DNA of 64,000 nt from Bacteroidales bacterium (GTDB taxonomy: Bacteria; Bacteroidota; Bacteroidia; Bacteroidales; UBA1715): the NCBI GenBank assembly GCA_016714605.1, contig JADKDL010000006.1, forward strand, positions 232,187 through 296,186. The letters are read 5' to 3'. This document shows positions 52,876-61,732 of this stretch, piece by piece. Each line of letters starts with the position of its first letter. The first letter of the stretch is position 1. Below the pieces are notes generated by a model. It was not told the origin of the DNA. It was given only the letters and a program-made list of their open reading frames with translations, and made no database searches. The translations under genes were made by a program, and so were the position numbers.

Positions 52876-54686
52876 GTAATATATGCTTGTTCGGGATGAT
52901 TTATCATTTCGGGGTGCAGATACCGTAATTCACCTTTTGCAATCATTGGACTTAAAAATTTTCTTTTTATATAGTCTTCTCGTTTTTGAAAAAGGGCTGC
53001 AATTTCAGAAGCTTTAAAACTTGCCGTATTACATATTTCTAGTATTATACTTTGTGCAACAGTTTTGTCGTTTACTCGTTTCCCTAAAGAAGTAATTCGC
53101 TCCTTTGTTGTCTCATTTATTCGTTCCCATACAGATGCATTTAGAGGTGGTGTACTAAGCTCAAGAGGTGGTGTACTTAAATCTTGAACTGGTGTACTAA
53201 GCTCAAGAGGTGGTGTACTTAAATTTTTCCCAGCCACATAATACGTACTTTTCCCTTTTCCTTTGGCTGCAAATATATCATACGATTTTAATAATCGTAG
53301 CTCGTTACTTGCTTTTAAAGTATCACAATCAGACATTTGTCTATATGTTTGATTGTCTATAGCACCGACTTCACGAACAAAAATTAAAGCTTGTTTTTGA
53401 CTATCGGTTAATTCAAACGATTTAAAATTATCCAACCATTGCAAATCCTTTTCATCGAGAAAATGATGCAATAACAATCGTGAAGTAAATTCATTATTGT
53501 TTCTATTGGAATGGAAAGTTGGCGGGGCTAAATGTGCTTGAACCATTAATTTTCGCATTGCACGAATACCCGAACCTTTTGTTTCGGCTAAGTTTGTTTC
53601 GTGAAAAACAGCAGCTATAAACGGATTACGAGTTTCGCTACCAGGTTCACCCAAATGGTCTTCGGCTTTTAACGAAAAACCCGGATTAATAATCTCAATT
53701 CTATTATCGTAACGAATCACTTGTATTGGCCGGTGTTCTCTGTACGAACGATGCATTAAAGCATTTACAATTGCTTCGCGAATTGCTTTAGTTGGTAATC
53801 CTACAGATGTGGCTTGAATACTACCTTCGGGCAATAAAAAGCCTTTGGGTAAATCGGAATTAATAGCATCAATCAAACGAAAGATTAGCGTAAGCAAAGA
53901 ACCTCGCATATCAATAGTTGTAAAGCGGTCATCAGGATTTTCTACCCATGTATTGCCGGGTACACGAATATAATCGACACGTAGCATTGGAAAATGCGAA
54001 CGCAAGGCTTTTGAAGTACCAAACAGAATTAATCCGGCAACATTTAATTCTGTTTTATTTTCTTTACTTACACAACCTAATGCTTCGAGTAACTCTGCAT
54101 CGGAATAACTTAATTCTTCGGCTACGGGATTTACTTTTTCTCGTAATGCTCTATATCGTTTTATTGCATTTTCATCAATATCGTCGAAAGTTGTATTTTT
54201 AATAGGAGTTTGATCATAACTTACAGAACTTGCATAAAATATACGCATATCATCTTCTGTACAGCGTTGGTCGGTTGAGGCAATTCTTCTATACGCTCCA
54301 CTCGGCAGACCATCAGCTTTAAAAAAGAGTGGCTTTTGATTCTGAGGCAATTCATCAACTTGGACTTTTATAACAGTTTGACCGTTTACTTTTTCTACAC
54401 TAACCTTGGGGCGAATAGGAATATTGAACATTGAGCTGCATTGAGCTACAAAATCGCGCTGAAATTTATCGGGGTCGGCAATATGAATCGTTTTGTATTG
54501 TGGAAATATCGTTGTTTTATCTTCGGCAACGCCAAGTAAAATATAACCTCCTTGCAGATTTGGTTCGTTAGCAAATGCACACACAGTTTCCATTACCGAA
54601 TGCGAACTTTCGTGTCCTCTTTTTGCTTCAATCCACTCACACTCATCTTGTTGGTTGAGCAGATCAAATAATTCTTGAGCAGTCAT
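52869..54686 (-). CDS. AlbA_2-type ATP-binding protein with LSTPP repeats
   Basis: 605 residues. N-terminal divergent AAA/AlbA_2-type domain (LLNQQDECEWIEAKRGHESS, then YILLGVAEDKTTIF), a GHKL-like/ATP-binding region (GLPTKAIREAIVNALMHRSYRE and NEFTSRLLLHHF), then a winged-helix-type section and a repeat of LSTPP(L/V)(E/Q) units (four copies, about residues 488-515). Such proteins are common in defence and restriction islands and are thought to regulate or sense; no role is proven. Located between Res and the four-helix bundle gene. Confidence 0.85.
   Translation of the reverse strand: MTAQELFDLLNQQDECEWIEAKRGHESSHSVMETVCAFANEPNLQGGYILLGVAEDKTTIFPQYKTIHIADPDKFQRDFVAQCSSMFNIPIRPKVSVEKVNGQTVIKVQVDELPQNQKPLFFKADGLPSGAYRRIASTDQRCTEDDMRIFYASSVSYDQTPIKNTTFDDIDENAIKRYRALREKVNPVAEELSYSDAELLEALGCVSKENKTELNVAGLILFGTSKALRSHFPMLRVDYIRVPGNTWVENPDDRFTTIDMRGSLLTLIFRLIDAINSDLPKGFLLPEGSIQATSVGLPTKAIREAIVNALMHRSYREHRPIQVIRYDNRIEIINPGFSLKAEDHLGEPGSETRNPFIAAVFHETNLAETKGSGIRAMRKLMVQAHLAPPTFHSNRNNNEFTSRLLLHHFLDEKDLQWLDNFKSFELTDSQKQALIFVREVGAIDNQTYRQMSDCDTLKASNELRLLKSYDIFAAKGKGKSTYYVAGKNLSTPPLELSTPVQDLSTPPLELSTPPLNASVWERINETTKERITSLGKRVNDKTVAQSIILEICNTASFKASEIAALFQKREDYIKRKFLSPMIAKGELRYLHPEMINHPEQAYITN
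53143..53226. repeat. Tandem 18-21-nt coding repeat (LSTPP units)
   Basis: Four units of AGAGGTGGTGTACT (one shortened to AACTGGTGTACT) in 84 bp, in frame with the AlbA-type protein. Copy number may vary by slippage; the repeat encodes a proline-rich linker. Confidence 0.75.
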
Positions 54687-54687
54687 T

Positions 54688-54777
54688 TGTTAATTGTTAA
54701 TTATTAATTGTTAATTATTAATTGATAATTGTTAATTGTTAATTAACCATTTACAATTTACAATTAACAATTACCCA
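54688..54777. repeat. Hairpin-forming TTAATTG array downstream of the four-helix bundle gene
   Basis: TTAATTG / TTAATTATTAA units on the left turn into CAATTTACAATTAACAATT on the right, so the two sides are complementary. Its right end overlaps the last codons of the four-helix bundle gene at 54771. Confidence 0.75.
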
Positions 54778-55124
54778 TTATTCTTCGTTGTTTTAATTAT
54801 TGATGTTAATAATTTCATTAGTTCTAAAGCCTCTGAATATATACTATCGAATGCTGTTTTATCAATAAATTCCGATGCTTGTATAAGTTCGAGCCAATAG
54901 AGCGTTTCGTTGCATTCTTTTTGTGCTATTGCCAATTTGTGAACAAAGTCAGCTTTGCTTTCTGCTTGTTCCGCCTCGCGATACAATGCACCAACCGCTG
55001 TTCCCGAACGCAAAAGCTGTTTACTCAACACAAACTCCCGCTTGGTTTCGCTCAGATATTTATACACATTAACTATCCGCACCGCAAAAGCAAAACTCTT
55101 ATCTTTTATAGGATTTGGTTTCAT
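54771..55124 (-). CDS. Four-helix bundle protein (S23/23S rRNA intervening-sequence type)
   Basis: 117 residues forming a four-helix bundle: SFAFAVRIVNVYKYL, FVLSKQLLRSGTAVGALYREA, FVHKLAIAQKECNETLYWLEL and a C-terminal amphipathic helix. These S23-type proteins turn up in intervening sequences of 23S rRNA and, in Bacteroidota, in many accessory regions; function is not established. It is inserted between Mod and the AlbA-type gene and is flanked on both sides by TTAATTG arrays, which makes it look like a mobile or recently inserted unit. Confidence 0.8.
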   Translation of the reverse strand: MKPNPIKDKSFAFAVRIVNVYKYLSETKREFVLSKQLLRSGTAVGALYREAEQAESKADFVHKLAIAQKECNETLYWLELIQASEFIDKTAFDSIYSEALELMKLLTSIIKTTKNNG

Positions 55125-55125
55125 G

Positions 55126-55247
55126 TAATTAATTGTTAATTATTAATTGTTAATTGTTAATTGATGTTGTTAATTGTTAATTGTTAGTTGATAATTGACA
55201 ATTTACCATTTACAATTAACAATTAACCATTGACAATTCACAATTAT
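55126..55247. repeat. Hairpin-forming TTAATTG array upstream of the four-helix bundle gene
   Basis: About 120 bp with TTAATTG-type units on the left and CAATTAACAATTAACC / GACAATTC on the right; together with the array at 54688 it brackets the four-helix bundle gene. Confidence 0.75.
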
Positions 55248-55249
55248 TT

Positions 55250-56728
55250 TTAAATCACTTTCATCTCCGTATCTGAACTCAATTGTTTAAGCAATTGCTT
55301 TACATTTTCTTTTGCTGAATTATCGGCAAAAGAAGAATCTTTGAACACCACACGCAATGGTTTTTCTTTGGCTATTTCTTTGGCAAAGGCTTCATTAATT
55401 CCCTCATCGAAACAAGCAAAGAGCGAATTTTGGGCTACTTTAAAAACCTGTTTATTATCAATTGATATTTGCTCTATTTTATAAGAAAGTGGTAAACCCC
55501 AATCGAGCATTACTTGTGCAAGTAAATCATCGGCTGTGCGGTCGGGTTTTATGTTGTCGGCAAATAATGCTAATTGCTTTTGATCATAATCTTGCGGACG
55601 ATAGTACACGTCTTTCATATTGCTTTCGGCAAGGCTATATACTCGAAAACCGGTGTCTAAATGGTTAATTGTTAATTGTAAATGGTTAATTTCTTGGAGT
55701 AAGTTTTCTGCAGTTTCCTCTACCAAAGCATTTTCGGGAAACGTCCATTTTTCATTCACCATTAACAATTGACCATTCACCATTTTTTCTAATTTCTCTT
55801 TCTTCTCATTAATCATTGTCAATTGACCATTAACAATTGCCTTCCCTGCTCTGCGGATACGTTCTTTGCCAATTTCACAAATATTTTTATACCCTGCTTT
55901 GTAGGCTTCGCTTTTTTCGTCGGTTGCCTCGGGTAGTTGTACCATTATAAATTTGCGGTTGCCGCCGTCTTCGGCATTGAGCTGCATGGTGGCATGGGCG
56001 GTGGTGGAGGAACCAGAAAAGAAGTCGAGGATAATGCATTGATTTTCAGTAGAATGTTCAAGGATTCTTTTTATTAATAAAGTTGGTTTTGGAAAATCAA
56101 AATATTTATTTTTCAATAGTTCTTCTAGTTCTTTAGTCCCATTATCCGTATTTCCAGCATATATATGATCCCAAAAATTTGTTGGAGTTAACCCTCTTGC
56201 TTCTGATAAAAACATTTTTATAGAAGGTACACTTGCCGATTTATCTTTCCCCCAATAAAGCTTGTGTTCTTCTTGTAGTTTTAAGTATTCAGTTAAACTT
56301 CTTCGCCATGCATTAGTTGACGGTGTAGTTGATTTGCCTGTATGAGGATTAGTGATTGTATAACATAGATTAGGTCTTTGTGATGGTGTAGCAGGATTTA
56401 AAAAAGCTCCTTTCCATAGTCCTCTTTCATCATTATCTGGATTAGAATAACGTTCGTCAGCATCCTTTGTTCTTGGTAATAAATTAACCTCAAAAAATTC
56501 TGTTTTTGAGTATACAAGAACGGATTCTAGAACATTAGTAAATTCGATAGTATTATTACTCCGAGTATACCGTTTTTGCCAAATTACATGAGAACAAAAA
56601 TTACTTTCCCCAAACACCTCATCACAAACTTTCCTCAAATTATGCACCTCATTATCATCGATTGAAATAAAAATAACCCCATCATCGGTAAGTAAGTTTC
56701 TGGCAAGTTTAAGGCGAGGGTACATCAT
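55250..56728 (-). CDS. Type III DNA methyltransferase (Mod), C-terminal part (frameshifted)
   Basis: Larger part of an adenine-specific type III methylase. Seen: LTDDGVIFISIDDNEVHNLR (a family hallmark), YSKTEFF, and motif I-like ILDFFSGSSTTAHATMQLN late in the sequence, with a variable central target-recognition region. The start at 56728 is artificial: MMYPRLKLARNLL continues the frame that stops as TSALPLRLAY in 56709-57251; adding two bases in the GCGCG tract restores ETSARYHSDWLTMMYP. A repetitive stretch (INEKKEKLEKMVNGQLLMVN) is made from the TTAATTG/CATTAACAATT repeat family. As read here, no full methylase would be made. Confidence 0.85.
   Translation of the reverse strand: MMYPRLKLARNLLTDDGVIFISIDDNEVHNLRKVCDEVFGESNFCSHVIWQKRYTRSNNTIEFTNVLESVLVYSKTEFFEVNLLPRTKDADERYSNPDNDERGLWKGAFLNPATPSQRPNLCYTITNPHTGKSTTPSTNAWRRSLTEYLKLQEEHKLYWGKDKSASVPSIKMFLSEARGLTPTNFWDHIYAGNTDNGTKELEELLKNKYFDFPKPTLLIKRILEHSTENQCIILDFFSGSSTTAHATMQLNAEDGGNRKFIMVQLPEATDEKSEAYKAGYKNICEIGKERIRRAGKAIVNGQLTMINEKKEKLEKMVNGQLLMVNEKWTFPENALVEETAENLLQEINHLQLTINHLDTGFRVYSLAESNMKDVYYRPQDYDQKQLALFADNIKPDRTADDLLAQVMLDWGLPLSYKIEQISIDNKQVFKVAQNSLFACFDEGINEAFAKEIAKEKPLRVVFKDSSFADNSAKENVKQLLKQLSSDTEMKVI
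55661..55838. repeat. TTAATTG-family repeats inside the mod coding region
   Basis: Two clusters (55661-55691 and 55754-55838) of ATGGTTAATTG / CCATTAACAATTG words within the mod frame, coding for repeated peptides such as NGQLTMINEK and NGQLLMVNEK. They are the same family as the intergenic arrays, showing that the repeat also enters coding DNA. Confidence 0.65.
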
Positions 56729-57251
56729 TGTAAGCCAATCGGAGTGGTAACGCGCTGGTTTCGGGGTTGGCTACCAAACGTTGTCCGTATTCATCGGTAA
56801 GTCCACTTTCTTCTTTAAATTCGTCGGTATCTTGCGTAAAATTGTCTTTATACACAAAATCGTTACCTGTGTTGTAAGGTGGGTCTATGTATATCATTTT
56901 TACCTTACCCAAGTAGCTTTCTTGCAAAAGTTTAAGCACTTCTAGGTTATCGCCTTCTATGTATAGGTTTTCGGTGTTGTCAAAATCAACAGAATCGCTG
57001 CGTACGGGGCGTAATGTTTTGGTTGTAGGCAGGTTTGCCGTTACAATAGCCTCACGTTTGCCCGGCCACTCTAGGCGGTAGCGTTCTTTTGTGCCTTCAA
57101 TTATATCTTTCGACAGCTCTTGCTTCAACAAATCAAAATCTATTGCTTTGCCATTTTCGGTTTCGGTAACACAATTGGGAAATAGGGCTGCAATGCGTTG
57201 TATATTTTGGTTTACGAAGTCGGGCGAGCTTAGGTCTAATTTGTCTGTCAT
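56709..57251 (-). CDS. Type III DNA methyltransferase (Mod), N-terminal part (frameshifted)
   Basis: N-terminal 180 residues of Mod: ERYRLEWPGKREAIVTANLP, NLYIEGDNLEVLKLLQESYLG and the catalytic motif IV MIYIDPPYNTGNDFVYKDNF. After VANPETSA the frame goes astray and stops; the rest of the enzyme continues in the next frame at 55250-56728. The shift maps to the CGCGC tract at 56751-56755, where two missing bases would restore the reading. First gene of the restriction-modification island. Confidence 0.85.
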   Translation of the reverse strand: MTDKLDLSSPDFVNQNIQRIAALFPNCVTETENGKAIDFDLLKQELSKDIIEGTKERYRLEWPGKREAIVTANLPTTKTLRPVRSDSVDFDNTENLYIEGDNLEVLKLLQESYLGKVKMIYIDPPYNTGNDFVYKDNFTQDTDEFKEESGLTDEYGQRLVANPETSALPLRLAYNDVPSP

Positions 57252-57475
57252 AGTTTGTTCAAAAAATAATGATTGTTTTACTTCCGGTTACTATTTTATT
57301 GTAGTTGAAGAAAACAAATAGTCAATTGTTTTATTAATTGGAGTTCTAGCCACTTAAATATAGTTCGTTCTTTTTATTTATCAACAATTATACATAAAAA
57401 AAGTTGCATTTTCAATTACCTTATAAGCTTTACACAAATATAGCTCATATAAGTTTCTTAACCATTACTTTCATT

Positions 57476-57508
57476 ATTGAGAGTTTGACTTGAAGTCAAG
57501 CTCTCAAT
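57476..57508. repeat. 33-bp dispersed palindromic repeat, copy 2
   Basis: Near-perfect palindrome ATTGAGAGTTTGACTT-G-AAGTCAAGCTCTCAAT differing at one base from the copy at 45327-45359. The pair brackets the defence island almost exactly (45.3 and 57.5 kb). It also sits 26 bp past the HTCS stop. Confidence 0.8.
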
Positions 57509-57534
57509 TTTAAAAAGCCAATCTTTATAAATGA

Positions 57535-60500
57535 TTATTCCTTCCCCTTCCCATACATACTCGGCAAAACACCAAATTCCTTCTGAAAACATTTGCTGAA
57601 ATACTGGGGATCGGTAAAGCCAACTTCATAAGCTACATCAGATACGCGCCAATTGCCTGTTTTGAGCATTTGTGCTGCACTACGTAGTTTAATATTCCGT
57701 ATAAACTCAACCGGGGCTTGTCCTACAATTGCTTTGAATTTGCGAAACAATTGTGCCCTGCTTATCCCAATTTCCTTTGCAACAAATTCAACAGTAAGGT
57801 GTGGTTCTTTTAGGTTGGCTTCTATAAGACTCACAACTGCTTCCAGAAACTTATCATCTTGCGAAGCAGGCAATTGAGAATCGGGTTGGCAAATAAACTG
57901 TCTTTTGATATGTTCGCGATACAATTCTCTATTTTTAAGAATTGTCTTTATCTTCTCTTGTAAAATACTAATATCGAAAGGTTTGAATATGTAGTCGTCA
58001 GCTCCTTTTTTAAGCCCTTCGAGTTGTTGCTCGGGCAGGTTGCGTGCGGTGAGCAAGATAAGAGGGATATAGTTTGTCAGAGGATCGGATTTTATGGCTA
58101 TACAAAGCTGTTCACCATCCATTTCGGGCATAGAAACATCGCTGATGATAAGATCGGGCAACAGTTCTCTACATTTCTCCAGCCCTACTAGTCCGTTTGG
58201 TGCAAGTTCAATTTCGTAATGTGCTTGGAGCGAATCTTTAATATACTTGGCTATATTAGGTACATCTTCTACAACCAACAAAAGTGGCTTATCTGTTACC
58301 TCCGCTATGCTTTCAGGTTCCTGACTAGGAAGTATAGTTTCTTGTAGCAAAATCTCTTGTTTATCCAAAATAAATTCACTGCCTAAAGGCATTGTAAAGG
58401 TGAATGTAGTTCCTTTGTTCAATTGACTTTCAACGGCTATTGTACCTCCATTTTTTTCAACAAATTCTTTACATATAACCAAGCCTAGTCCTGTTCCTTT
58501 TTCATTATTCGTTCCATAAGTAGTTTTATTTTCATTTACTCGGAACAACTTGCTACACTGCTCTTCAGTCATGCCAACGCCAGAGTCTGAAATACTTACT
58601 ATAATCATTTCATCAACTTCACTTGCAACGATTGAAATACGACCGCCCTGTGGGGTAAATTTCAATGCGTTGGTGGTCAGGTTACGAACTACAGTGCTTA
58701 TCATACCTGCATCAATGTATGCCATTCGGGTAAGAGAGTGTGATGTGTAAATCTCTATTTCCTTCTTCTGTGCCATCTCAGATAGAAGCGTTGTAACCTC
58801 TTTCACAATAATTTCTATATCACAATTCTGTGGATTATGATTCAAGTTGTTAGACTGCGCCATAGCCCAACTAAGAAGCTGTTCTAGTTGCTTAAAAATA
58901 TTATTTGAAGAATCGGCGATAAGCTTAATATAACTCATCTTTTTTTCTTCAGTAATTGTTTTGAAATTGCTTGATAGCATACTTGAGAACCCTATGAGAA
59001 TACTCATTGGGTTTTTCAAATCATGGGCAATAATAGTAAAAAGTTTGTTTTTGGTATTATTGAGTTCTTTCAACTCACTATTAGCAACTACCAATTCCGA
59101 AGTTCGATCGGCAACTACTCTTTCCAATTCTCGATTTTTGCGCGTAATCTGTTGTATTCTATAATTAAAGAATATCAACAAAATACCTATTCCACACAAA
59201 ACAACCATAATTCGGAACCACCATGTTTGCCACCATGCCGGTAAAATTACAATTACCAGTTTTTTCATTTCAGAACTTACTCCGTTAGACTTATATGCTT
59301 TCACATTCAGATAATATTGTCCGGGTGGCAATGTTGGTAGATTAATTTTTCGTTCCTTGCCTAAATCTATCCACTGATTATTGAGCCCTTGCAACTGATA
59401 TTTGTATGAAAGCGAACGAGAATTACTATAGTCAATACCTGCAATATCAATTGACATGAGGGCACTACTGTATTTTAAGAGAATAGTATCGGTATTTTGA
59501 AATGCCTTCTGTAAAACATTATTTTTTTCTGAATGAGTTTGCAAATGATAGTCGATATATAAATTTAAAAACTCTACCGAGGGGGTATTTGTGCTGCGAA
59601 ACAAGCTATCGGGGTGAAACATCACAAAACCATTGGTTCCTCCAAAAAGCAAGGTGCCATCAGCAAGTTTATATGCAGAACTTTGAATATAATCATTATT
59701 AGGAAGTCCATCGGCCTGCGTAAATCGTTTAACTTCATCGGTTTTCGGATTAAAGCAAGACAAATCTGACCCCATGCTAAACCATACATTATTATTATTG
59801 TCTTCAACAATTGCTTTCGCATTCTTAGGGAAGTTCAATTTTGTAGAATATCGTACAAAACAATCATTAGTTTCGTCATATTTATCAATACCTCCATCGG
59901 TTATCACCCAAATATTCTGTTGGCTATCTTCATAAATACTATATGCTTGATTTCCGCTTATTGTACTAGGATTGTTTACTTCCATCATGTACGATTTCAG
60001 ACCCGTACCGTCAAAGCAGTATAAAAATGCTGATGTTGCTATCCAGAATCGGTTTTTAAAATCCTTAATTATGCTATTTGCCCATGTTGGTTTTTTTAAA
60101 TCAAATGGTATCAGACTACTATCGAGATATGATGAAAACGTATTTCGTTTAATATCGTAAAGTGCAACCCCTTCGCCATGTGTAGCTATCCACAAAGTTT
60201 CGTTGTTGTATAATATATCTTTAACATTATTAAATATCAAAGAAGAACTATCATTGTTGTCATGCACAAAACTCTTCACTTTGCGTATTTTATAATCGAA
60301 AAGAGCGATACCTCCATTCCATGTCGAAATCCATAAATCATTTCCTCTTCCTTTGGTTATGTTGGTCACCGCATCAGATGCTAAACCATGAGCAATAGTA
60401 TATGTTTCAAAGGTTTCCTCTTGTCTATTGAAAACACTAAGACCTCCTCCGTCGGTTCCTATTATTACATTGCCATCGTCCATTTCTACAAAAGAAGATA

Positions 60501-61590
60501 TTTTATTATCGGGCAATGATTTTGGCAAATTAGGCATCACTGTATATGTCTTGAACTGATTTTTATACAGATTTCGGCACGACAGACCACTGCCGTGTGT
60601 ACCAATCCAATAATTCCCTAACCTATCTTCGTATATACAGCTTACCGATTTTGTCTTGAGGCTTGTGTTTGCAAATAAGTTGTACTGATAATGAATAAAA
60701 TTATCTTCGAGCTGATTGTAACGATTTAGATAACCATTTTGACAACACGCCCATACAGTTCCTTTTGAGTCGCAGAGCAACCGACTAATGCCATTGCTGC
60801 CAATACTTCCCTTTTCATTCTTATTAAATTGCTTATAAACAAATTTATGGTTTACGGTGTCCAAAATAGCAATTCCATTGTCGAACGATCCAATCCAAAG
60901 TCGATTTTCCGAATCGAACACCAAAGTTCGTATCTTATTACTTTGGAGGGAATTACTTCTAGATTCTACTTGATAATTAACGTGCTGCTTTGTTTTTGTG
61001 TTAAAATGAATCAATCCGCTGTTTATGGTTGCTATCCACAAATTCTGGTGCTTATCGATGATTAAATCGCTCAATTCATTTGCCGACAGTGTATAGTTTT
61101 TGTTTGAATTACTATAGTGCTCTAAGACTTTATTGAGCTTGTAATTATATTTATAAAGTCCTTTTATTGTGCTAATCCACAAATTATCTTCATCAGACTG
61201 TACAACGCATTTTACATCAAAACCATAAAAAGCCTTGATTATCTCAAAATTATTGTAATTATAATCATATCTGCACAAGCCGTTGTTGGTGCAGATCCAA
61301 ATATTCTGTTGCCTATCTTCAAAAAGATTAAAAATCCAATTCCCCGTTAAACTGTTTGTTGAATCGGAAAAGTCTGATTTGTATTGAATAAAATTATATC
61401 CATCAAACCTATTGAGTCCATTCCACGAGCCAAACCACAGAAACCCACGGCTGTCTTCTAAAATGCAATCGACATAATTGCTTGTCAAACCATCAGAAAA
61501 ATCATAATTATCGTAGCGGTCATACTTTTGAGCACTAACGTTAACTGCAAAACAAAAACACACTACTGAAATTAGAATTATTTTTTTCAT
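57535..61590 (-). CDS. Hybrid two-component system regulator (HTCS)
   Basis: One-protein signalling system, 1351 residues, of the Bacteroidota HTCS type that usually controls carbohydrate-use genes. In order: signal peptide (IILISVVCFCFAVNVSAQ), about 650 residues of Reg_prop beta-propeller repeats (DSRGFLWFGSWNGLNRFDG and many like it) in the periplasm, a Y_Y_Y domain (YKYQLQGLNNQWIDLG), a TM helix near residue 800 (WWFRIMVVLCGIGILLIFF), HisKA (FTIIAHDLKNPMSILIGFSS), HATPase (KGTGLGLVICKEFVEKNGG), a receiver with DLIISDVSMPEMDG, and a C-terminal AraC-type helix-turn-helix. No glycan-use operon is adjacent; the glucanase set is 30 kb away. Confidence 0.95.
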   Translation of the reverse strand: MKKIILISVVCFCFAVNVSAQKYDRYDNYDFSDGLTSNYVDCILEDSRGFLWFGSWNGLNRFDGYNFIQYKSDFSDSTNSLTGNWIFNLFEDRQQNIWICTNNGLCRYDYNYNNFEIIKAFYGFDVKCVVQSDEDNLWISTIKGLYKYNYKLNKVLEHYSNSNKNYTLSANELSDLIIDKHQNLWIATINSGLIHFNTKTKQHVNYQVESRSNSLQSNKIRTLVFDSENRLWIGSFDNGIAILDTVNHKFVYKQFNKNEKGSIGSNGISRLLCDSKGTVWACCQNGYLNRYNQLEDNFIHYQYNLFANTSLKTKSVSCIYEDRLGNYWIGTHGSGLSCRNLYKNQFKTYTVMPNLPKSLPDNKISSFVEMDDGNVIIGTDGGGLSVFNRQEETFETYTIAHGLASDAVTNITKGRGNDLWISTWNGGIALFDYKIRKVKSFVHDNNDSSSLIFNNVKDILYNNETLWIATHGEGVALYDIKRNTFSSYLDSSLIPFDLKKPTWANSIIKDFKNRFWIATSAFLYCFDGTGLKSYMMEVNNPSTISGNQAYSIYEDSQQNIWVITDGGIDKYDETNDCFVRYSTKLNFPKNAKAIVEDNNNNVWFSMGSDLSCFNPKTDEVKRFTQADGLPNNDYIQSSAYKLADGTLLFGGTNGFVMFHPDSLFRSTNTPSVEFLNLYIDYHLQTHSEKNNVLQKAFQNTDTILLKYSSALMSIDIAGIDYSNSRSLSYKYQLQGLNNQWIDLGKERKINLPTLPPGQYYLNVKAYKSNGVSSEMKKLVIVILPAWWQTWWFRIMVVLCGIGILLIFFNYRIQQITRKNRELERVVADRTSELVVANSELKELNNTKNKLFTIIAHDLKNPMSILIGFSSMLSSNFKTITEEKKMSYIKLIADSSNNIFKQLEQLLSWAMAQSNNLNHNPQNCDIEIIVKEVTTLLSEMAQKKEIEIYTSHSLTRMAYIDAGMISTVVRNLTTNALKFTPQGGRISIVASEVDEMIIVSISDSGVGMTEEQCSKLFRVNENKTTYGTNNEKGTGLGLVICKEFVEKNGGTIAVESQLNKGTTFTFTMPLGSEFILDKQEILLQETILPSQEPESIAEVTDKPLLLVVEDVPNIAKYIKDSLQAHYEIELAPNGLVGLEKCRELLPDLIISDVSMPEMDGEQLCIAIKSDPLTNYIPLILLTARNLPEQQLEGLKKGADDYIFKPFDISILQEKIKTILKNRELYREHIKRQFICQPDSQLPASQDDKFLEAVVSLIEANLKEPHLTVEFVAKEIGISRAQLFRKFKAIVGQAPVEFIRNIKLRSAAQMLKTGNWRVSDVAYEVGFTDPQYFSKCFQKEFGVLPSMYGKGKE

Positions 61591-61660
61591 CTTCTAATAG
61601 TAAAAAATATTTTTTAAATATTATGCCACAATAGTCATTTGAATAATGAATTAAAAATTA

Positions 61661-61732
61661 CTATTTTTTTGGTTCTATAACGCTATCAATGCTTAATTTT
61701 AATTCTGGTTTGTCTATTTTGTTTTTTTTCAT
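61661..61732 (-). CDS. Possible very short ORF upstream of the HTCS gene
   Basis: A 23-codon frame from ATG, Lys-rich at both ends with a middle of KPELKLSIDSVIEP, preceded by a purine-rich AGAAGG. It lies 70 bp before the HTCS start on the same strand. It could be a leader peptide or chance; Lys-rich N-termini with a LxL motif recall leader sequences of small peptides, but no modifying enzyme gene is nearby. Confidence 0.25.
   Translation of the reverse strand: MKKNKIDKPELKLSIDSVIEPKK

Noticed and set aside
49591..55247. CRISPR array or transposon ends suggested by TTAATTG repeats
   Set aside because: Units are short and degenerate with no unique spacers; no transposase gene is present.
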